Program-made: the position numbers and the translations under genes
Part shown: piece by piece, positions 1 through 8,917 of the stretch
Layout of the letters: every line of letters starts with the position of its first letter
How positions within the stretch are numbered: the first letter of the stretch is position 1
Notes under the pieces: model-generated
What the model was told of the DNA's origin: nothing
The model's database searches: none
Seen by the model: only the letters and a program-made list of their open reading frames with translations
Source of the DNA: AWTP1-13 sp963827545
GTDB lineage: Bacteria; Pseudomonadota; Alphaproteobacteria; Rhizobiales; Hyphomicrobiaceae
DNA length: 64,000 nucleotides
Assembly (NCBI GenBank): GCA_963827545.1
Contig: CAWHBI010000052.1
Coordinates: forward strand, 62,001-126,000
Direction of reading: 5' to 3'

Positions 1-1
1 C

Positions 2-1414
2 GGCGGCTCGGGCACGCGGCTGTGGCCGCTGTCGCGGGCGATGTACCCCAAGCAGTTCGTCCGCTTTTCGAGCGACCAGACCTCCAGCTTTCTGGCCGCT
101 ACGCTAAGGCGCCTCCCTACAGAGCAGGACTTTGCCCCACCGATCGTCGTCTGCAACAACGACCATCGCTTCCTGGTCAAGGACGAGGCCGAGCGGTCGG
201 GCATCCGTCCCGGTACCATCCTGCTCGAGCCGGTTGCGCGCAACACGGCACCTGCCATCGCCGTCGCCGCCCTTCTCGTCCAGCGCACCGATCCGGCCGG
301 CATTCTGGCGGTGATGCCGTCCGACCACGTCATCCGTGACGAGCCTGGCTTCGCCGCAGCCGTGCGCCGGGCAGCGGAGGTCGCGGCAGCCGGCAGGCTT
401 ACCCTGTTCGGCATAGCGCCCAGCGCACCGCACACGGGCTACGGCTACATCCAGCGCGGCGCGCCGCTTGCTGGCTTCGACGGTGCCTACGGCGTGGCGG
501 CCTTCACGGAGAAGCCGGATCGGAGAACCGCACAGGACTACCTCGCGGCCGGCGACTACTACTGGAACAGCGGCATCTTCGTGCTCGGCGCCCGCGCTTT
601 CGTGGATGAGCTCGCCCGGCTCGAGCCTGCCGTTCTCGCTGCGGCCAGGCAGGCCCTGGCTGAGGCGCAGGACGATCTGGGGTTCCTGCGGCTCGGTGCC
701 GAGGCGTTTGCGAAAGCGCCGAGCATCTCCGTCGACTACGCTGTGATGGAGCGGACCAGCTCGGCGGCGGTACTGCCCATAGACGTGGGCTGGAGCGACG
801 TCGGCTCCTGGTCGTCGCTGTGGGAGCTGAGCACGCGGGACGAGCAGGGCAACGCGGTGCACGGCGACGCTGTGCTCCAGGCGACGGAGGGCTCCTACGT
901 TCACTCCGAGCGCGGACTGGTGGCAACCATCGGCGTGAAGGACCTTGTCATCGTCGATACGCCCGATGCGCTCCTGGTCGCCGACCGGAGCAAGACACAG
1001 GACGTTGCCAACATCGTCGCCAAGCTCAAGGCGGCGGGCCGCAAGGAGCACGAGAGCCAGCTGCGCAACTACCGGCCGTGGGGCTTCTTCGAGACGCTCA
1101 ACGTGGGGCCGCGCTTCCAGGTGAAGCTACTGCATGTGAAACCGGGCGGGAAACTGTCGATGCAGATGCACCACCACCGCTCCGAGCACTGGGTAGTCGT
1201 GCGCGGCACCGCCAGGGTGACGATTGGAGACGAGGAGAAGCTCGTGCAGGAAAACCAGTCGGTCTACATCGTCGCCACGCAGTGGCACCGGCTGGAGAAC
1301 CCGGGCAAGACAGCGCTGGAGATCATCGAGGTCCAGCTCGGCGGTTATCTGGGCGAGGACGACATCGTGCGTGCCGACGACGTCTACAATCGCGCGCCCG
1401 ACGAGACGAAATGA
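2..1414 (+). CDS. manC: Mannose-1-phosphate guanylyltransferase / mannose-6-phosphate isomerase, 5' end cut by window
   Basis: Bifunctional cytosolic enzyme (type II PMI-GMP family) that isomerises fructose-6-P to mannose-6-P and makes GDP-mannose for surface polysaccharide. The frame is open from base 2 and already begins in the nucleotide-binding loop GGSGTRLWPLSR, so only a few N-terminal residues are missing. The nucleotidyltransferase part (about residues 1-280) shows FTEKPD and YYWNSGIFV. The C-terminal cupin isomerase part (about 350-460) shows RPWGFFE, MQMHHHRSEHW and QWHRLENPG. 470 residues are visible, against about 470-480 in the family. It converges on pssA with a 12-base gap. The identification is firm; which polysaccharide it serves cannot be seen here. 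Confidence 0.95.
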   Translation, partial: GGSGTRLWPLSRAMYPKQFVRFSSDQTSSFLAATLRRLPTEQDFAPPIVVCNNDHRFLVKDEAERSGIRPGTILLEPVARNTAPAIAVAALLVQRTDPAGILAVMPSDHVIRDEPGFAAAVRRAAEVAAAGRLTLFGIAPSAPHTGYGYIQRGAPLAGFDGAYGVAAFTEKPDRRTAQDYLAAGDYYWNSGIFVLGARAFVDELARLEPAVLAAARQALAEAQDDLGFLRLGAEAFAKAPSISVDYAVMERTSSAAVLPIDVGWSDVGSWSSLWELSTRDEQGNAVHGDAVLQATEGSYVHSERGLVATIGVKDLVIVDTPDALLVADRSKTQDVANIVAKLKAAGRKEHESQLRNYRPWGFFETLNVGPRFQVKLLHVKPGGKLSMQMHHHRSEHWVVVRGTARVTIGDEEKLVQENQSVYIVATQWHRLENPGKTALEIIEVQLGGYLGEDDIVRADDVYNRAPDETK

Positions 1415-1426
1415 GCCGGGGTAGCC

Positions 1427-2311
1427 TCAGTGCTTCGTCTCGCTGGCCGGCACATCCCCTAGCTTTCGCTCCTCTGGAAGGCCGACCGCTTCCCCGCCGG
1501 CCGCATGCTGCGGAGCCGGCTCGTAGAGCTTGCGCTCGTAGCGGCTGTAGCTCAGGGGAATCGTGCCCAGATAAAGCAGCGTGACCAGCGTCAGCGTCCC
1601 GTACGGGTAGGTCAGCAGCAGGGCAACGACCGCGGCAGCACCGACGAACACGGGCAGCACGTAGTCGCCGGAGATGCGTTCGTCGAGGAGCTTGCCGGAG
1701 AAGGTCGGGATGGTGGATACGAGCAGCAGGGCCATGGCCAGGACATAGAGGGCGATGAGCCAGGGCCAGGTGCGCACGTCGAGACCGAGACCATCGAGAT
1801 ACAGCGGGAGAAGGACGGTGATGGCACCCGCCGGCGCAGGCATGCCGGTGAAATAGTTCATCTGCCACTTCGGCTTCTCGGCGTCGATCATGGAGTTGAA
1901 GCGCGCCAGGCGCAGGCCCATGGCCACCGCGAAGACCAGGGCAACGATCCAGCCGAAGCCACGCGGCAGGCCGCCCAGCCCCCAAACGAAGACGATCACC
2001 GCAGGCGCAACCCCGAAGTTGACGAAGTCGGCGAGGCTGTCGAGCTCCGCGCCGAACCTGGACTGCGCCTTGAGCATGCGGGCGAGGCGGCCATCGACCC
2101 CGTCGAGCAAAGCTGCAACGACAACAAGCGCGATCGCCATTTCATAGCGCAACTCGACTGCCATGCGGATGGCCGTGAGCCCGGCGCACAGGCTCAGCAC
2201 CGTGAAGAAATTGGGAACTACCATGCGCAACGGGACCTTGCCTTGGCGAAAGAGCGGGCGGCCACGGCGGCGGCGCTCCTGCGTCTCCAGTCTCGGCAGC
2301 ACGGGGTCCAT
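1427..2311 (-). CDS. pssA: CDP-diacylglycerol--serine O-phosphatidyltransferase
   Basis: Integral membrane enzyme that joins CDP-diacylglycerol and serine to phosphatidylserine, the precursor of phosphatidylethanolamine. The CDP-alcohol phosphatidyltransferase signature is intact around residues 70-95 (DGVDGRLAR, then FGAELDSLAD with the two catalytic Asp). Several hydrophobic segments follow. About 294 residues, normal for the long alphaproteobacterial form. An ATG at 2311 preceded by GAGG seven bases upstream is preferred over a GTG at 2323. It lies 28 bases downstream of psd on the same strand, so the two consecutive steps of PE synthesis form an operon. Confidence 0.93.
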   Translation of the reverse strand: MDPVLPRLETQERRRRGRPLFRQGKVPLRMVVPNFFTVLSLCAGLTAIRMAVELRYEMAIALVVVAALLDGVDGRLARMLKAQSRFGAELDSLADFVNFGVAPAVIVFVWGLGGLPRGFGWIVALVFAVAMGLRLARFNSMIDAEKPKWQMNYFTGMPAPAGAITVLLPLYLDGLGLDVRTWPWLIALYVLAMALLLVSTIPTFSGKLLDERISGDYVLPVFVGAAAVVALLLTYPYGTLTLVTLLYLGTIPLSYSRYERKLYEPAPQHAAGGEAVGLPEERKLGDVPASETKH

Positions 2312-2339
2312 GACGATCCTCACCTTCCCGCTTGGGGCG

Positions 2340-3053
2340 CTATTGGCGGCGCGCTTCTCGTTCCAACTCGCTCGACTTGAGATCGGCCAGAACCGTTTCG
2401 CCTCCGATCGCCCGTTGGCCGACGGCCACGAGGGCGCCGTGCTCGGGCGGCAGGTACAGGTCGACGCGCGACCCGAAACGGATCAAGCCGAACCGCTCGC
2501 CGATCCCTACGCTATCGCCCTCTTTGGCAAACGTCACGATCCGTCTCGCGATAAGCCCGGCAATCTGCACCACCGCGATCTCGTCCCCGCTTGCGGTCGT
2601 GATAACGAGCGCACGCCGCTCGTTCTCCTCGCTCGCCTTGTCGAGGGACGCGTTCATGAAGCTGCCTGGCACGTATATCGACCGGGTAATGCGACCCGCC
2701 ACGGGCGAGCGGTTGATGTGAACATCGAAAACGGAAAGAAATATGGAGACGCGCTTGCGCTCGACATCGCCGAGGCCGAGCTCGACCGGCGGGCGCACAC
2801 GTTCGATCGCCGCGATGCGACCGTCCCCGGGGGCGACCACCAGGCCGTCGCGCAGCGGCGTCACCCTCGGCGGATCACGGAAGAAATAGGCGATCCAGGC
2901 GGTGATCAGCACGGCGATCCAGGCGAGCGGTGGCCACAGCAGGAACAGCAGCAGCGAGACACCCGCACCCATGGCCAGGAACTTGTAGCCGTCGTTGTGC
3001 ACCGGCACGATGCTGTCGGTGATGGTATCGATCAGGCTATGCCGCTCGGACAC
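2340..3053 (-). CDS. psd: Phosphatidylserine decarboxylase proenzyme (short form)
   Basis: Membrane-bound pyruvoyl enzyme converting phosphatidylserine to phosphatidylethanolamine. 237 residues, typical of the short PSD-A type. Two hydrophobic stretches near residues 28-62 anchor it; the motif FDVHINRSP sits mid-protein. Near the C-terminus RFGSRVDLYLP holds the Gly-Ser pair at which the proenzyme cleaves itself to create the pyruvoyl group. The start is a GTG at 3053 with GGGGAGAG just upstream. First gene of the psd-pssA operon. Confidence 0.93.
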   Translation of the reverse strand: MSERHSLIDTITDSIVPVHNDGYKFLAMGAGVSLLLFLLWPPLAWIAVLITAWIAYFFRDPPRVTPLRDGLVVAPGDGRIAAIERVRPPVELGLGDVERKRVSIFLSVFDVHINRSPVAGRITRSIYVPGSFMNASLDKASEENERRALVITTASGDEIAVVQIAGLIARRIVTFAKEGDSVGIGERFGLIRFGSRVDLYLPPEHGALVAVGQRAIGGETVLADLKSSELEREARRQ

Positions 3054-3132
3054 GAACTCTCCCCGCGTAACGTGTGCTGGGCCCTGCGCGAGCCGCTAAC
3101 CCGGACCGCTGCATATGGGCCGCCGTGGTGCG

Positions 3133-4701
3133 CTACTGCATCGGCACTGCCACAAACCGCAAGTCCCCCTTGGCATCCTCGATGCGCAGGAGCACCGCAT
3201 TGCGGCCGGCCGTGCGCATCCTTTCGATACCCTTGACGACGTCGTCGATCGACGTAACAGCCTCCTGCGCGACCTCGACGATGACGTCGCCCACCTTCAC
3301 GTTCCTCTCGGCGGCGGGGCTGGCCGGGTCGACCTCGAGCACGATCACGCCCTTGGTGGTCTTGCCGAGACTGTGCTTGGTGCGCAGCTCATCGGTGAGC
3401 GGCGCCAGCACCAGGCCGATCAGCGAGCGCCCCAAGGGCCTGGCGCCGCTATCCTTGTCCTTCTCCTTGCCCTTGCTCCGGCTCTTGGGGGTGAGCCTCA
3501 CGCCCGCCTTGCGCGCAGGCTCGGCCTCCTCAGTCAACCGCCCCACCGCGACCTTCACAGTCCTTCTCTGCCCCTTGCGCAGGACCTCGACCTCGACCTC
3601 CTTGCCGATCTGCGTCTGCGCAACAAGTCGCGGCAACCCGCGCATGGTGGTGACGTCCTTGCCGTCGAATTTCAAGATCACGTCGCCGTCCTGGATGCCG
3701 GCCTTGGCCGCCGGCCCCTCGCGCGCGACGCTGGACACCAGCGCACCGGTGTTCTCCTTCACCCCGTAGGCCTCTGCCAGGTCCTCGGTCACCGACTGGA
3801 TGTTGACACCGAGCCAGCCGCGACGCGTCTCGCCGTAAAGGCGCAGCTGGTCGAGCACGACCATGGCCGCATCGGAGGGCACGGCGAAGCCGATGCCGAT
3901 CGAGCCGCCCGTCGGCGAGATGATGGCCGTATTCACGCCGATCACATCGCCGTCCATGTTGAAAAGCGGGCCTCCGGAGTTGCCCTTGTTGATGGCGGCG
4001 TCGGTCTGAAGGTAGTCGTCGTAGGGGCCGGAATGGATGTCGCGCTGCTTGGCGGAGATGATCCCCACCGTCACGGAGCCACCCAGCCCGAACGGGTTGC
4101 CGATCGCCATCACCCAGTCGCCCACCTTCAGCTTCGCGGAAGAGCCGAAGGACACCTGCGCGAGGGGCCGCTTCGGCGTGACCTTCAAAAGCGCCAGGTC
4201 GGTCTTGGTGTCCTTGCCCAGCACCTTCTCGACCTTGAGCTTGGTGCCGTCACTGAAGTTGATGATGATCTCGTCGGCACCTTCGATGACGTGGTTGTTG
4301 GTGACGACCAGGCCCTCCTTGCCGTCGATGACGAAGCCTGACCCCTGCGCCGATATGCGGCGCTCGGCCGGGGACTTGCTGCCCTTGCGGTTGAAGAAGT
4401 CCTCGAAAAATTCCTCGAACGGGGCGCCCTTGGGCACTTTCGGCAGCGGCCCGCCGTCCCCACCCTTGAGGTTCTGATTGGTCGAGATGTTGACCACCGC
4501 GTCGATCAGCTTTTCCGCGACCGGCGCGACGCTGGCGGGCCCGCGCGTCTGTGCGACGGCCGGCCCCAGCAGGAAGGCCAGTGTCCATAGTCCGAGGCCC
4601 ACAGCGCTAGCCGTGGACCGCCGGCGGGGAGCCTGCGGTGCCGGCATTGTCGCCCCATGCCGCATCGCACTCGGCACCTGGGATTGCAAAGGCCCGCTCA
4701 T
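3133..4701 (-). CDS. degP: DegP/HtrA-family periplasmic serine protease (Do)
   Basis: Periplasmic protease/chaperone that degrades misfolded envelope proteins. 522 residues from an ATG at 4701 with AGGAG eight bases upstream. After a short basic N-terminus a signal segment ends near AVAQ (about residue 50). The trypsin-like domain has the triad His137 (VVTNNHVIEG), Asp168 (TKTDLALLKV) and Ser242 (NKGNSGGPLF). Two PDZ domains follow: about 290-380 (RRGWLGVNIQ) and a C-terminal one (GVIVLEVDPASPAAE) after a lysine-rich linker. Downstream of the hfl genes on the same strand, a common alphaproteobacterial order; it is 77 bases from the DUF2065 gene. Confidence 0.95.
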   Translation of the reverse strand: MSGPLQSQVPSAMRHGATMPAPQAPRRRSTASAVGLGLWTLAFLLGPAVAQTRGPASVAPVAEKLIDAVVNISTNQNLKGGDGGPLPKVPKGAPFEEFFEDFFNRKGSKSPAERRISAQGSGFVIDGKEGLVVTNNHVIEGADEIIINFSDGTKLKVEKVLGKDTKTDLALLKVTPKRPLAQVSFGSSAKLKVGDWVMAIGNPFGLGGSVTVGIISAKQRDIHSGPYDDYLQTDAAINKGNSGGPLFNMDGDVIGVNTAIISPTGGSIGIGFAVPSDAAMVVLDQLRLYGETRRGWLGVNIQSVTEDLAEAYGVKENTGALVSSVAREGPAAKAGIQDGDVILKFDGKDVTTMRGLPRLVAQTQIGKEVEVEVLRKGQRRTVKVAVGRLTEEAEPARKAGVRLTPKSRSKGKEKDKDSGARPLGRSLIGLVLAPLTDELRTKHSLGKTTKGVIVLEVDPASPAAERNVKVGDVIVEVAQEAVTSIDDVVKGIERMRTAGRNAVLLRIEDAKGDLRFVAVPMQ

Positions 4702-4778
4702 GGCCACATCTCCTGCCGCTCGCTTTCGATCATCCTTGACAAGCTGCCGCTGACGTCACCGTCCGCCAGCACCCACCA

Positions 4779-4964
4779 TCAACCCCTGACCAACCACACT
4801 ATAAGTACACCGGCCACTACCGCTGCGGTGCCTGCCGTGCGCAGCGCTCGCTCGGGCGTTTGTGCCGCCGCCGCCAAGAGCTTCAATCCCAACTCCGGAG
4901 CGGCAGCCCAGAGCAGCCCCTCGATCACCATCACCATTCCAATCGCGACCAGCAGATCGCTCAT
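4779..4964 (-). CDS. DUF2065 family small membrane protein (YjeT-like)
   Basis: 61-residue protein of the DUF2065 family. One hydrophobic helix near the N-terminus (VAIGMVMVIEGLLWA) and another at the C-terminus (AAVVAGVLIVWLVRG) suggest a two-pass inner-membrane protein. Its ATG overlaps the end of hflC by four bases, so it is translationally coupled. The family recurs next to hflKC and degP across Proteobacteria, and a role in FtsH/HflKC membrane quality control is only inferred from this linkage. Confidence 0.85.
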   Translation of the reverse strand: MSDLLVAIGMVMVIEGLLWAAAPELGLKLLAAAAQTPERALRTAGTAAVVAGVLIVWLVRG

Positions 4965-5864
4965 CTTTTCGGCTGACCGCCCGCAGTGTTGCCGCTCGGG
5001 TTCCCGAAGTACTTGAAGAACTCGCTATCGGGCGTCAGGAGCATGCGCGTGTCTGTTCCCCTCTCGCTCTTCATGCCCAACTCGTAAGCTTGCATGGAGC
5101 GGTAGAAGCCGAAGAAGTCCGGGTCACGGCCGAACGCGTCCGCGAAGATGCGATTGCGCTCGGCATCGCCGTCGCCGCGGATGCGCTCACCTTCGCGCGT
5201 CGCGTCGGCGATGATGACGGTCTTCTGGCGATCGGCGTCGGCCTTGATGCGGTTGGCGGCACCGGTGCCTTCGGCGCGGAACTCGTTGGCTTCGCGCAAA
5301 CGCTCGGCGCGCATGCGGTCGAAGATGTTCTTGGAGTTCTGCTCTGGCAGATCGGCGCGTTTGATGCGCACATCGACTACCTCGAGGCCGAATTCCTTGC
5401 CCTCATCGTTGACCTGCTGCGCGATGCGCTTCATGAAGTCCTTCGCGATTGTCGCGCACGACCTCCTGGAACGTGGCGCCGCCGAGCACGCGGCGCAGGG
5501 ACGACTCGATGATCGGGCCCAGGCGCGAGCGCACCATGCGCTCGTCGCGGACCGTCTGATAGAACAGCAGCGGGTCGGTGATGCGGTAGCGTGCGAAGGC
5601 GTCGACAACCAGGCGCTTCTGATCGGATGCGGTGACCTCCTGCGATGCCGTATCGAGGTCGAGAATGCGCTTGTCGAAGAAGTCGACCGTCTGCACGACG
5701 GGAATCTTCCAGTACAGCCCGGGGTCGGTGATGATCTTCTCCGGCCGGCCGAATTCGAGCACGATGGCCTGCTCGTTCTGATGCACGATGAAGAACGCGA
5801 AGTAGGCGATCACGGCCACAATGCCGAGCGCGATCACGATGAAGGCGGAGAACGCTTTCAGCAT
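4961..5864 (-). CDS. hflC: HflC, modulator of FtsH protease (frame broken by one base)
   Basis: SPFH/band-7 membrane protein that with HflK encloses and regulates the FtsH protease. An N-terminal membrane helix (residues about 5-27) is followed by HQNEQAIVLEFGRP and by TFQEVVRDNRE near residue 140. There the frame breaks; MKRIAQQVNDEGKEFG, IKRADLPEQNS and the alanine/arginine-rich coiled coil continue one frame over. Removing one base of the GG pair opposite 5440-5441 restores a product of about 300 residues. All motifs on both sides are intact, so a sequencing error is more likely than a dead gene. The start overlaps the hflK stop in TGATG. Confidence 0.9.
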
Positions 5865-6964
5865 CAGTTGGCCCCGTCCTTGCGTCTTTGCACCTGATCG
5901 AGCGGCAGGAAAGGCACGACGCCCTGGCCGGCCTTGCCGTCGAGAATGATCTTGTCCGCTCCGCCGAGCACGCGCTCCATGGTCTCCAGATACAGTCGCT
6001 TGCGCGTCACCTCGGGCGCCTTCTTGTACTCCTCGTAGACCTTGAGGAAACGCGCCGTCTGACCGGTGGCCTCGGCAACGGTCTGCTGCTGGTAGCCCTT
6101 GGCGGTCTGCAGGATTTTTTCGGCCTCACCGCGCGCCTCGGGAACGATCTTGTTGGCATAGGCGAACGCCTCGTTCTGCAGCTTCTCCTTGTCGGCGCGC
6201 GCCGCCTGCACGTCGCGGAAAGCGTCGATGACCTGCGCGGGCGGGTCGACCTTCTGCAGCTGCACCTGGTCGACGCGGATGCCCGAACCATAGTTGTCGA
6301 GGACTTCCTGCATGAGCTTCTGCACGGCCTGCTCAGTCTTCTGGCGGGCTTCCGTCAAGATTGGGGCGATGTTGGATTGGCCGACAACCTCGCGCATGGT
6401 GCTCTCCGCCACCTCCTTCACGGTGGTGTCGGGATTCTGGATGTTGAAGAGGTACTTTTGTGCATCCTTGATGCGCCAGTAGACGACGAAGTCGACGTCG
6501 ACGATGTTCTCGTCCCCGGTCAGCATCATGCTCTCTTCGGGTCTGTCGACGACCCCTCCCCGGCCGCCTGTGCCGGTCCGCATGCCGATCTCGATGATGT
6601 TCTGCCGCGTGACCTTGGGCAGCCTCACCTCCTCGATCGGGTAGGGCATGCGGAAGTGCAGCCCCGGCGCCTCTTGCCGGTCGACCTTGCCGAAGCGCAT
6701 GACGACGCCGAGTTCGTCCGGCCGTACGGTGAACGTGAATGCGTAGTAGGCGACGACAGCCGCCACGGCCACGGCGATCAGGAAGAGGAAGGAGCCGGGC
6801 ACGCCCGCGCCGCCGGGCATGACCTGCTTCAGTCTGTCCTGGCTGCGCTTGAGCAGTTCCTCGAGGTCTGGCTGCTGGGAGCCCCCTCCCGACGGACCCT
6901 GACCCCAGGGGCCGCCGCCACTGCCTCCCTTGCGCCCGCCGCCACCTTGATTGCTCCACGGCAT
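5864..6964 (-). CDS. hflK: HflK, modulator of FtsH protease
   Basis: SPFH-family inner-membrane protein, partner of HflC. 366 residues. A glycine/glutamine-rich N-terminus (residues 1-50) is typical of HflK, followed by one membrane helix (about 56-80, FLIAVAVAAVVAYYAF) and the band-7 domain (RPDELGVVMRFGKV, YPIEEVRLPKV, ESTMREVVGQSNI). A charged coiled coil (about 250-310) ends the protein. The stop codon shares one base with the hflC start (TGATG), so the two subunits are translationally coupled. Confidence 0.95.
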   Translation of the reverse strand: MPWSNQGGGGRKGGSGGGPWGQGPSGGGSQQPDLEELLKRSQDRLKQVMPGGAGVPGSFLFLIAVAVAAVVAYYAFTFTVRPDELGVVMRFGKVDRQEAPGLHFRMPYPIEEVRLPKVTRQNIIEIGMRTGTGGRGGVVDRPEESMMLTGDENIVDVDFVVYWRIKDAQKYLFNIQNPDTTVKEVAESTMREVVGQSNIAPILTEARQKTEQAVQKLMQEVLDNYGSGIRVDQVQLQKVDPPAQVIDAFRDVQAARADKEKLQNEAFAYANKIVPEARGEAEKILQTAKGYQQQTVAEATGQTARFLKVYEEYKKAPEVTRKRLYLETMERVLGGADKIILDGKAGQGVVPFLPLDQVQRRKDGAN

Positions 6965-7176
6965 AAGTTCACCTTTCCGGTGCTGTCATGTTCGCGACTG
7001 GACGCCGCCCGCCCGTGTCCGCCGACACAAAAACGGGTTCCCACCCTTCCACCTGCAACGTTCGGAGGAATTCGCGCATTTTCTTGCTTATAGGCCACAC
7101 CTTGGGCAGGCGCAAACTCAGGCTCCCGCTTCGGTATATGGCGACGGTAGGGGCCACAAGCTAGGGCGGATTGGCG

Positions 7177-7683
7177 TCAGCGCACGCGATCCAACACGAT
7201 GAAATCGGCAGGAAATTGATCACCCGCCGCCCTTTGCATGGGTTCGCGCGCGGTCTCCCGCCAAGCTTGTGGGTCGAAAGGCTCCAGGAGGACGTCGCCT
7301 GAGGGACTGCCGTGCACCAGCGTGAGATAGATTCGCTCCGTCAGCGGCAAACTGGCGCCAAACACCTCCGCACCGCCGATGACCATGACTTCGTCCACCC
7401 CCCGCTTGCCGGCAAGCAACCGCCCGAGCGCAAGCGCCTCAGCGACGGTGGCCGCAACATGGACCCCGGGTGGGCTGAAATTGGTCTGCCGGGTAACGAC
7501 GATGTTGTCGCGGCCGTCGAGCGGCTTGCCGATCGATGCATAGGTCTTGCGACCCATGATGACCGGCTTGCCGAAGGTGAGCTTGCGGAAGCGCTTGAGA
7601 TCGGTCGGCAGGCGCCAGGGCAGCTGGCCGCAGCGGCCGATCACGCCGTTCTCAGCCATCGCGACGACGAACGCAACGATCAT
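7177..7683 (-). CDS. folA: Dihydrofolate reductase
   Basis: NADPH-dependent reduction of dihydrofolate to tetrahydrofolate. 168 residues, normal length. N-terminal AMAENGVIG, active-site LPWRLPTDLKRF with the catalytic Asp, VIMGRKTYASIG and the NADPH loop GGAEVFGASLP are all present. Its ATG overlaps the end of the ASCH gene by four bases (ATGA). It recycles the dihydrofolate produced by ThyA, encoded two genes upstream on the same strand. Confidence 0.96.
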   Translation of the reverse strand: MIVAFVVAMAENGVIGRCGQLPWRLPTDLKRFRKLTFGKPVIMGRKTYASIGKPLDGRDNIVVTRQTNFSPPGVHVAATVAEALALGRLLAGKRGVDEVMVIGGAEVFGASLPLTERIYLTLVHGSPSGDVLLEPFDPQAWRETAREPMQRAAGDQFPADFIVLDRVR

Positions 7684-8078
7684 GTCCGATGGCTCACGGG
7701 GATCAGGTCGTCAGGGACGTGGAACCAGTTGCGATGGCCCCGGCAGGGGAGGAAAGGCAGGGGGCGGGGGTTCCTGAGGAGCCAGGCGAATGAGCCCCGT
7801 GCGTACCAGGGGCTGTCGCACTGCTCCGCGACTTCGACCAGCTCCACGGAGCCGATGATGCCGCCGGTCGCGAGCTCGTCCTCGCGAAGCACGATCGACG
7901 GCTCGCCGGCGGCGCCGAGCGCATGCGCGGTCTTTTCGAAATCGAGCCTGGTTGCCTCGAGGCTCGCATGCACGAGAAAGCGCCCGCGGAAGTGGCAGCG
8001 CCGCGACCTGTTCTCGACGTCCTTGCCCGCATGGATGATGGCCCAGGCCCATGCTGGGCGAATGCTGAGGGCTTTCAT
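7680..8078 (-). CDS. ASCH domain-containing protein
   Basis: 132-residue single-domain protein. The N-terminus MKALSIRPAWAWAIIHAGK and DVENRSRRCHFRG, followed by FLVHAS, match the ASCH fold (a PUA-like beta-barrel thought to bind RNA or act on modified nucleosides). GGIIGSVELVEV and WYARGSFAWLL follow. It lies between thyA (4-base gap) and folA (4-base overlap), so it is co-expressed with thymidylate synthesis. E. coli YqfB, another ASCH protein, is a nucleoside amidohydrolase, so a nucleoside-linked role is possible, but the substrate is unknown. Confidence 0.85.
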   Translation of the reverse strand: MKALSIRPAWAWAIIHAGKDVENRSRRCHFRGRFLVHASLEATRLDFEKTAHALGAAGEPSIVLREDELATGGIIGSVELVEVAEQCDSPWYARGSFAWLLRNPRPLPFLPCRGHRNWFHVPDDLIPVSHRT

Positions 8079-8082
8079 TGCG

Positions 8083-8877
8083 TCAAACCGCCACCTCTGC
8101 CTTGATATGGGGGTGCGGGTCGTAGCCCTCCAGCCAAAAGTCCTCGAACCTGAAGTCGAAGATCGAGCGCACGGTCGTATTGATCTCCATCGTAGGGAGT
8201 GCGCGCGGTGTGCGCGTCAGCTGCAGATCGGCCTGCTGCAAGTGGTTCAGATAGAGGTGCGCGTCCCCGAAGGTATGGATGAACTCTCCGGGCTTCAGTC
8301 CCGTGACCTGCGCCATCATCAGCGTGAGCAGAGCGTAGCTTGCAATATTGAATGGCACGCCGAGGAAAACATCGGCGGAGCGCTGGTAAAGTTGGCAGGA
8401 CAGCCGGGCTTCAGCCACATAGAACTGGAACAGGCAGTGGCAGGGTGCCAGCGCCATGTCGGGGATGTCGGCCGGGTTCCACGCCGTGATGATCATGCGG
8501 CGGCTGTCGGAACTGGTCTTGAGGGTCTCCACCACCTCGCGCACTTGGTCGATGCTGTGCCCATCGGGAGCTGTCCAGGACCGCCATTGCTGGCCGTAAA
8601 TCGGGCCTAGGTCGCCATTCTCGTCTGCCCACTCGTCCCAGATCGAGACGCCATTGGCGTTCAGATACTTGGTGTTCGTGTCGCCCTGCAGGAACCAGAT
8701 CAATTCGTGGATGATGGACCTGAGATGCACCTTCTTGGTCGTGACGAGGGGGAAGCCCGCGCTCAGATCGAAGCGCATCTGGTGGCCGAACACGCTGAGG
8801 GTACCGGTGCCCGTGCGGTCGGTCTTGCGCACGCCTTGGGTGCGCACCCGGCGCATCAGGTCGAGATATTGCTGCAT
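8083..8877 (-). CDS. thyA: Thymidylate synthase
   Basis: Methylates dUMP to dTMP using methylene-tetrahydrofolate. From the ATG at 8877 the protein is 264 residues, exactly the E. coli length, and begins MQQYLDLMRR; the open frame upstream to 8961 is not family-like and is left out. RTGTGTLSVFGHQMRF, IIHELIWFLQGDTN, the catalytic Cys in LAPCHCLFQFYV, CQLYQRSADVFLGVPFN and the C-terminal EGYDPHPHIKAEVAV are all present. First gene of a thyA-ASCH-folA operon. Confidence 0.97.
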   Translation of the reverse strand: MQQYLDLMRRVRTQGVRKTDRTGTGTLSVFGHQMRFDLSAGFPLVTTKKVHLRSIIHELIWFLQGDTNTKYLNANGVSIWDEWADENGDLGPIYGQQWRSWTAPDGHSIDQVREVVETLKTSSDSRRMIITAWNPADIPDMALAPCHCLFQFYVAEARLSCQLYQRSADVFLGVPFNIASYALLTLMMAQVTGLKPGEFIHTFGDAHLYLNHLQQADLQLTRTPRALPTMEINTTVRSIFDFRFEDFWLEGYDPHPHIKAEVAV

Positions 8878-8917
8878 GCCCCCAAAATAGCGTGATTCCG
8901 TGCGGGTCAAAATGGCG

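Noticed and set aside
5888..7093. A 401-codon plus-strand frame antisense to hflK
   Set aside because: Leu/His/Asp-rich composition typical of the reverse frame of a coding sequence, no family motif, and it lies opposite the well supported hflK gene.
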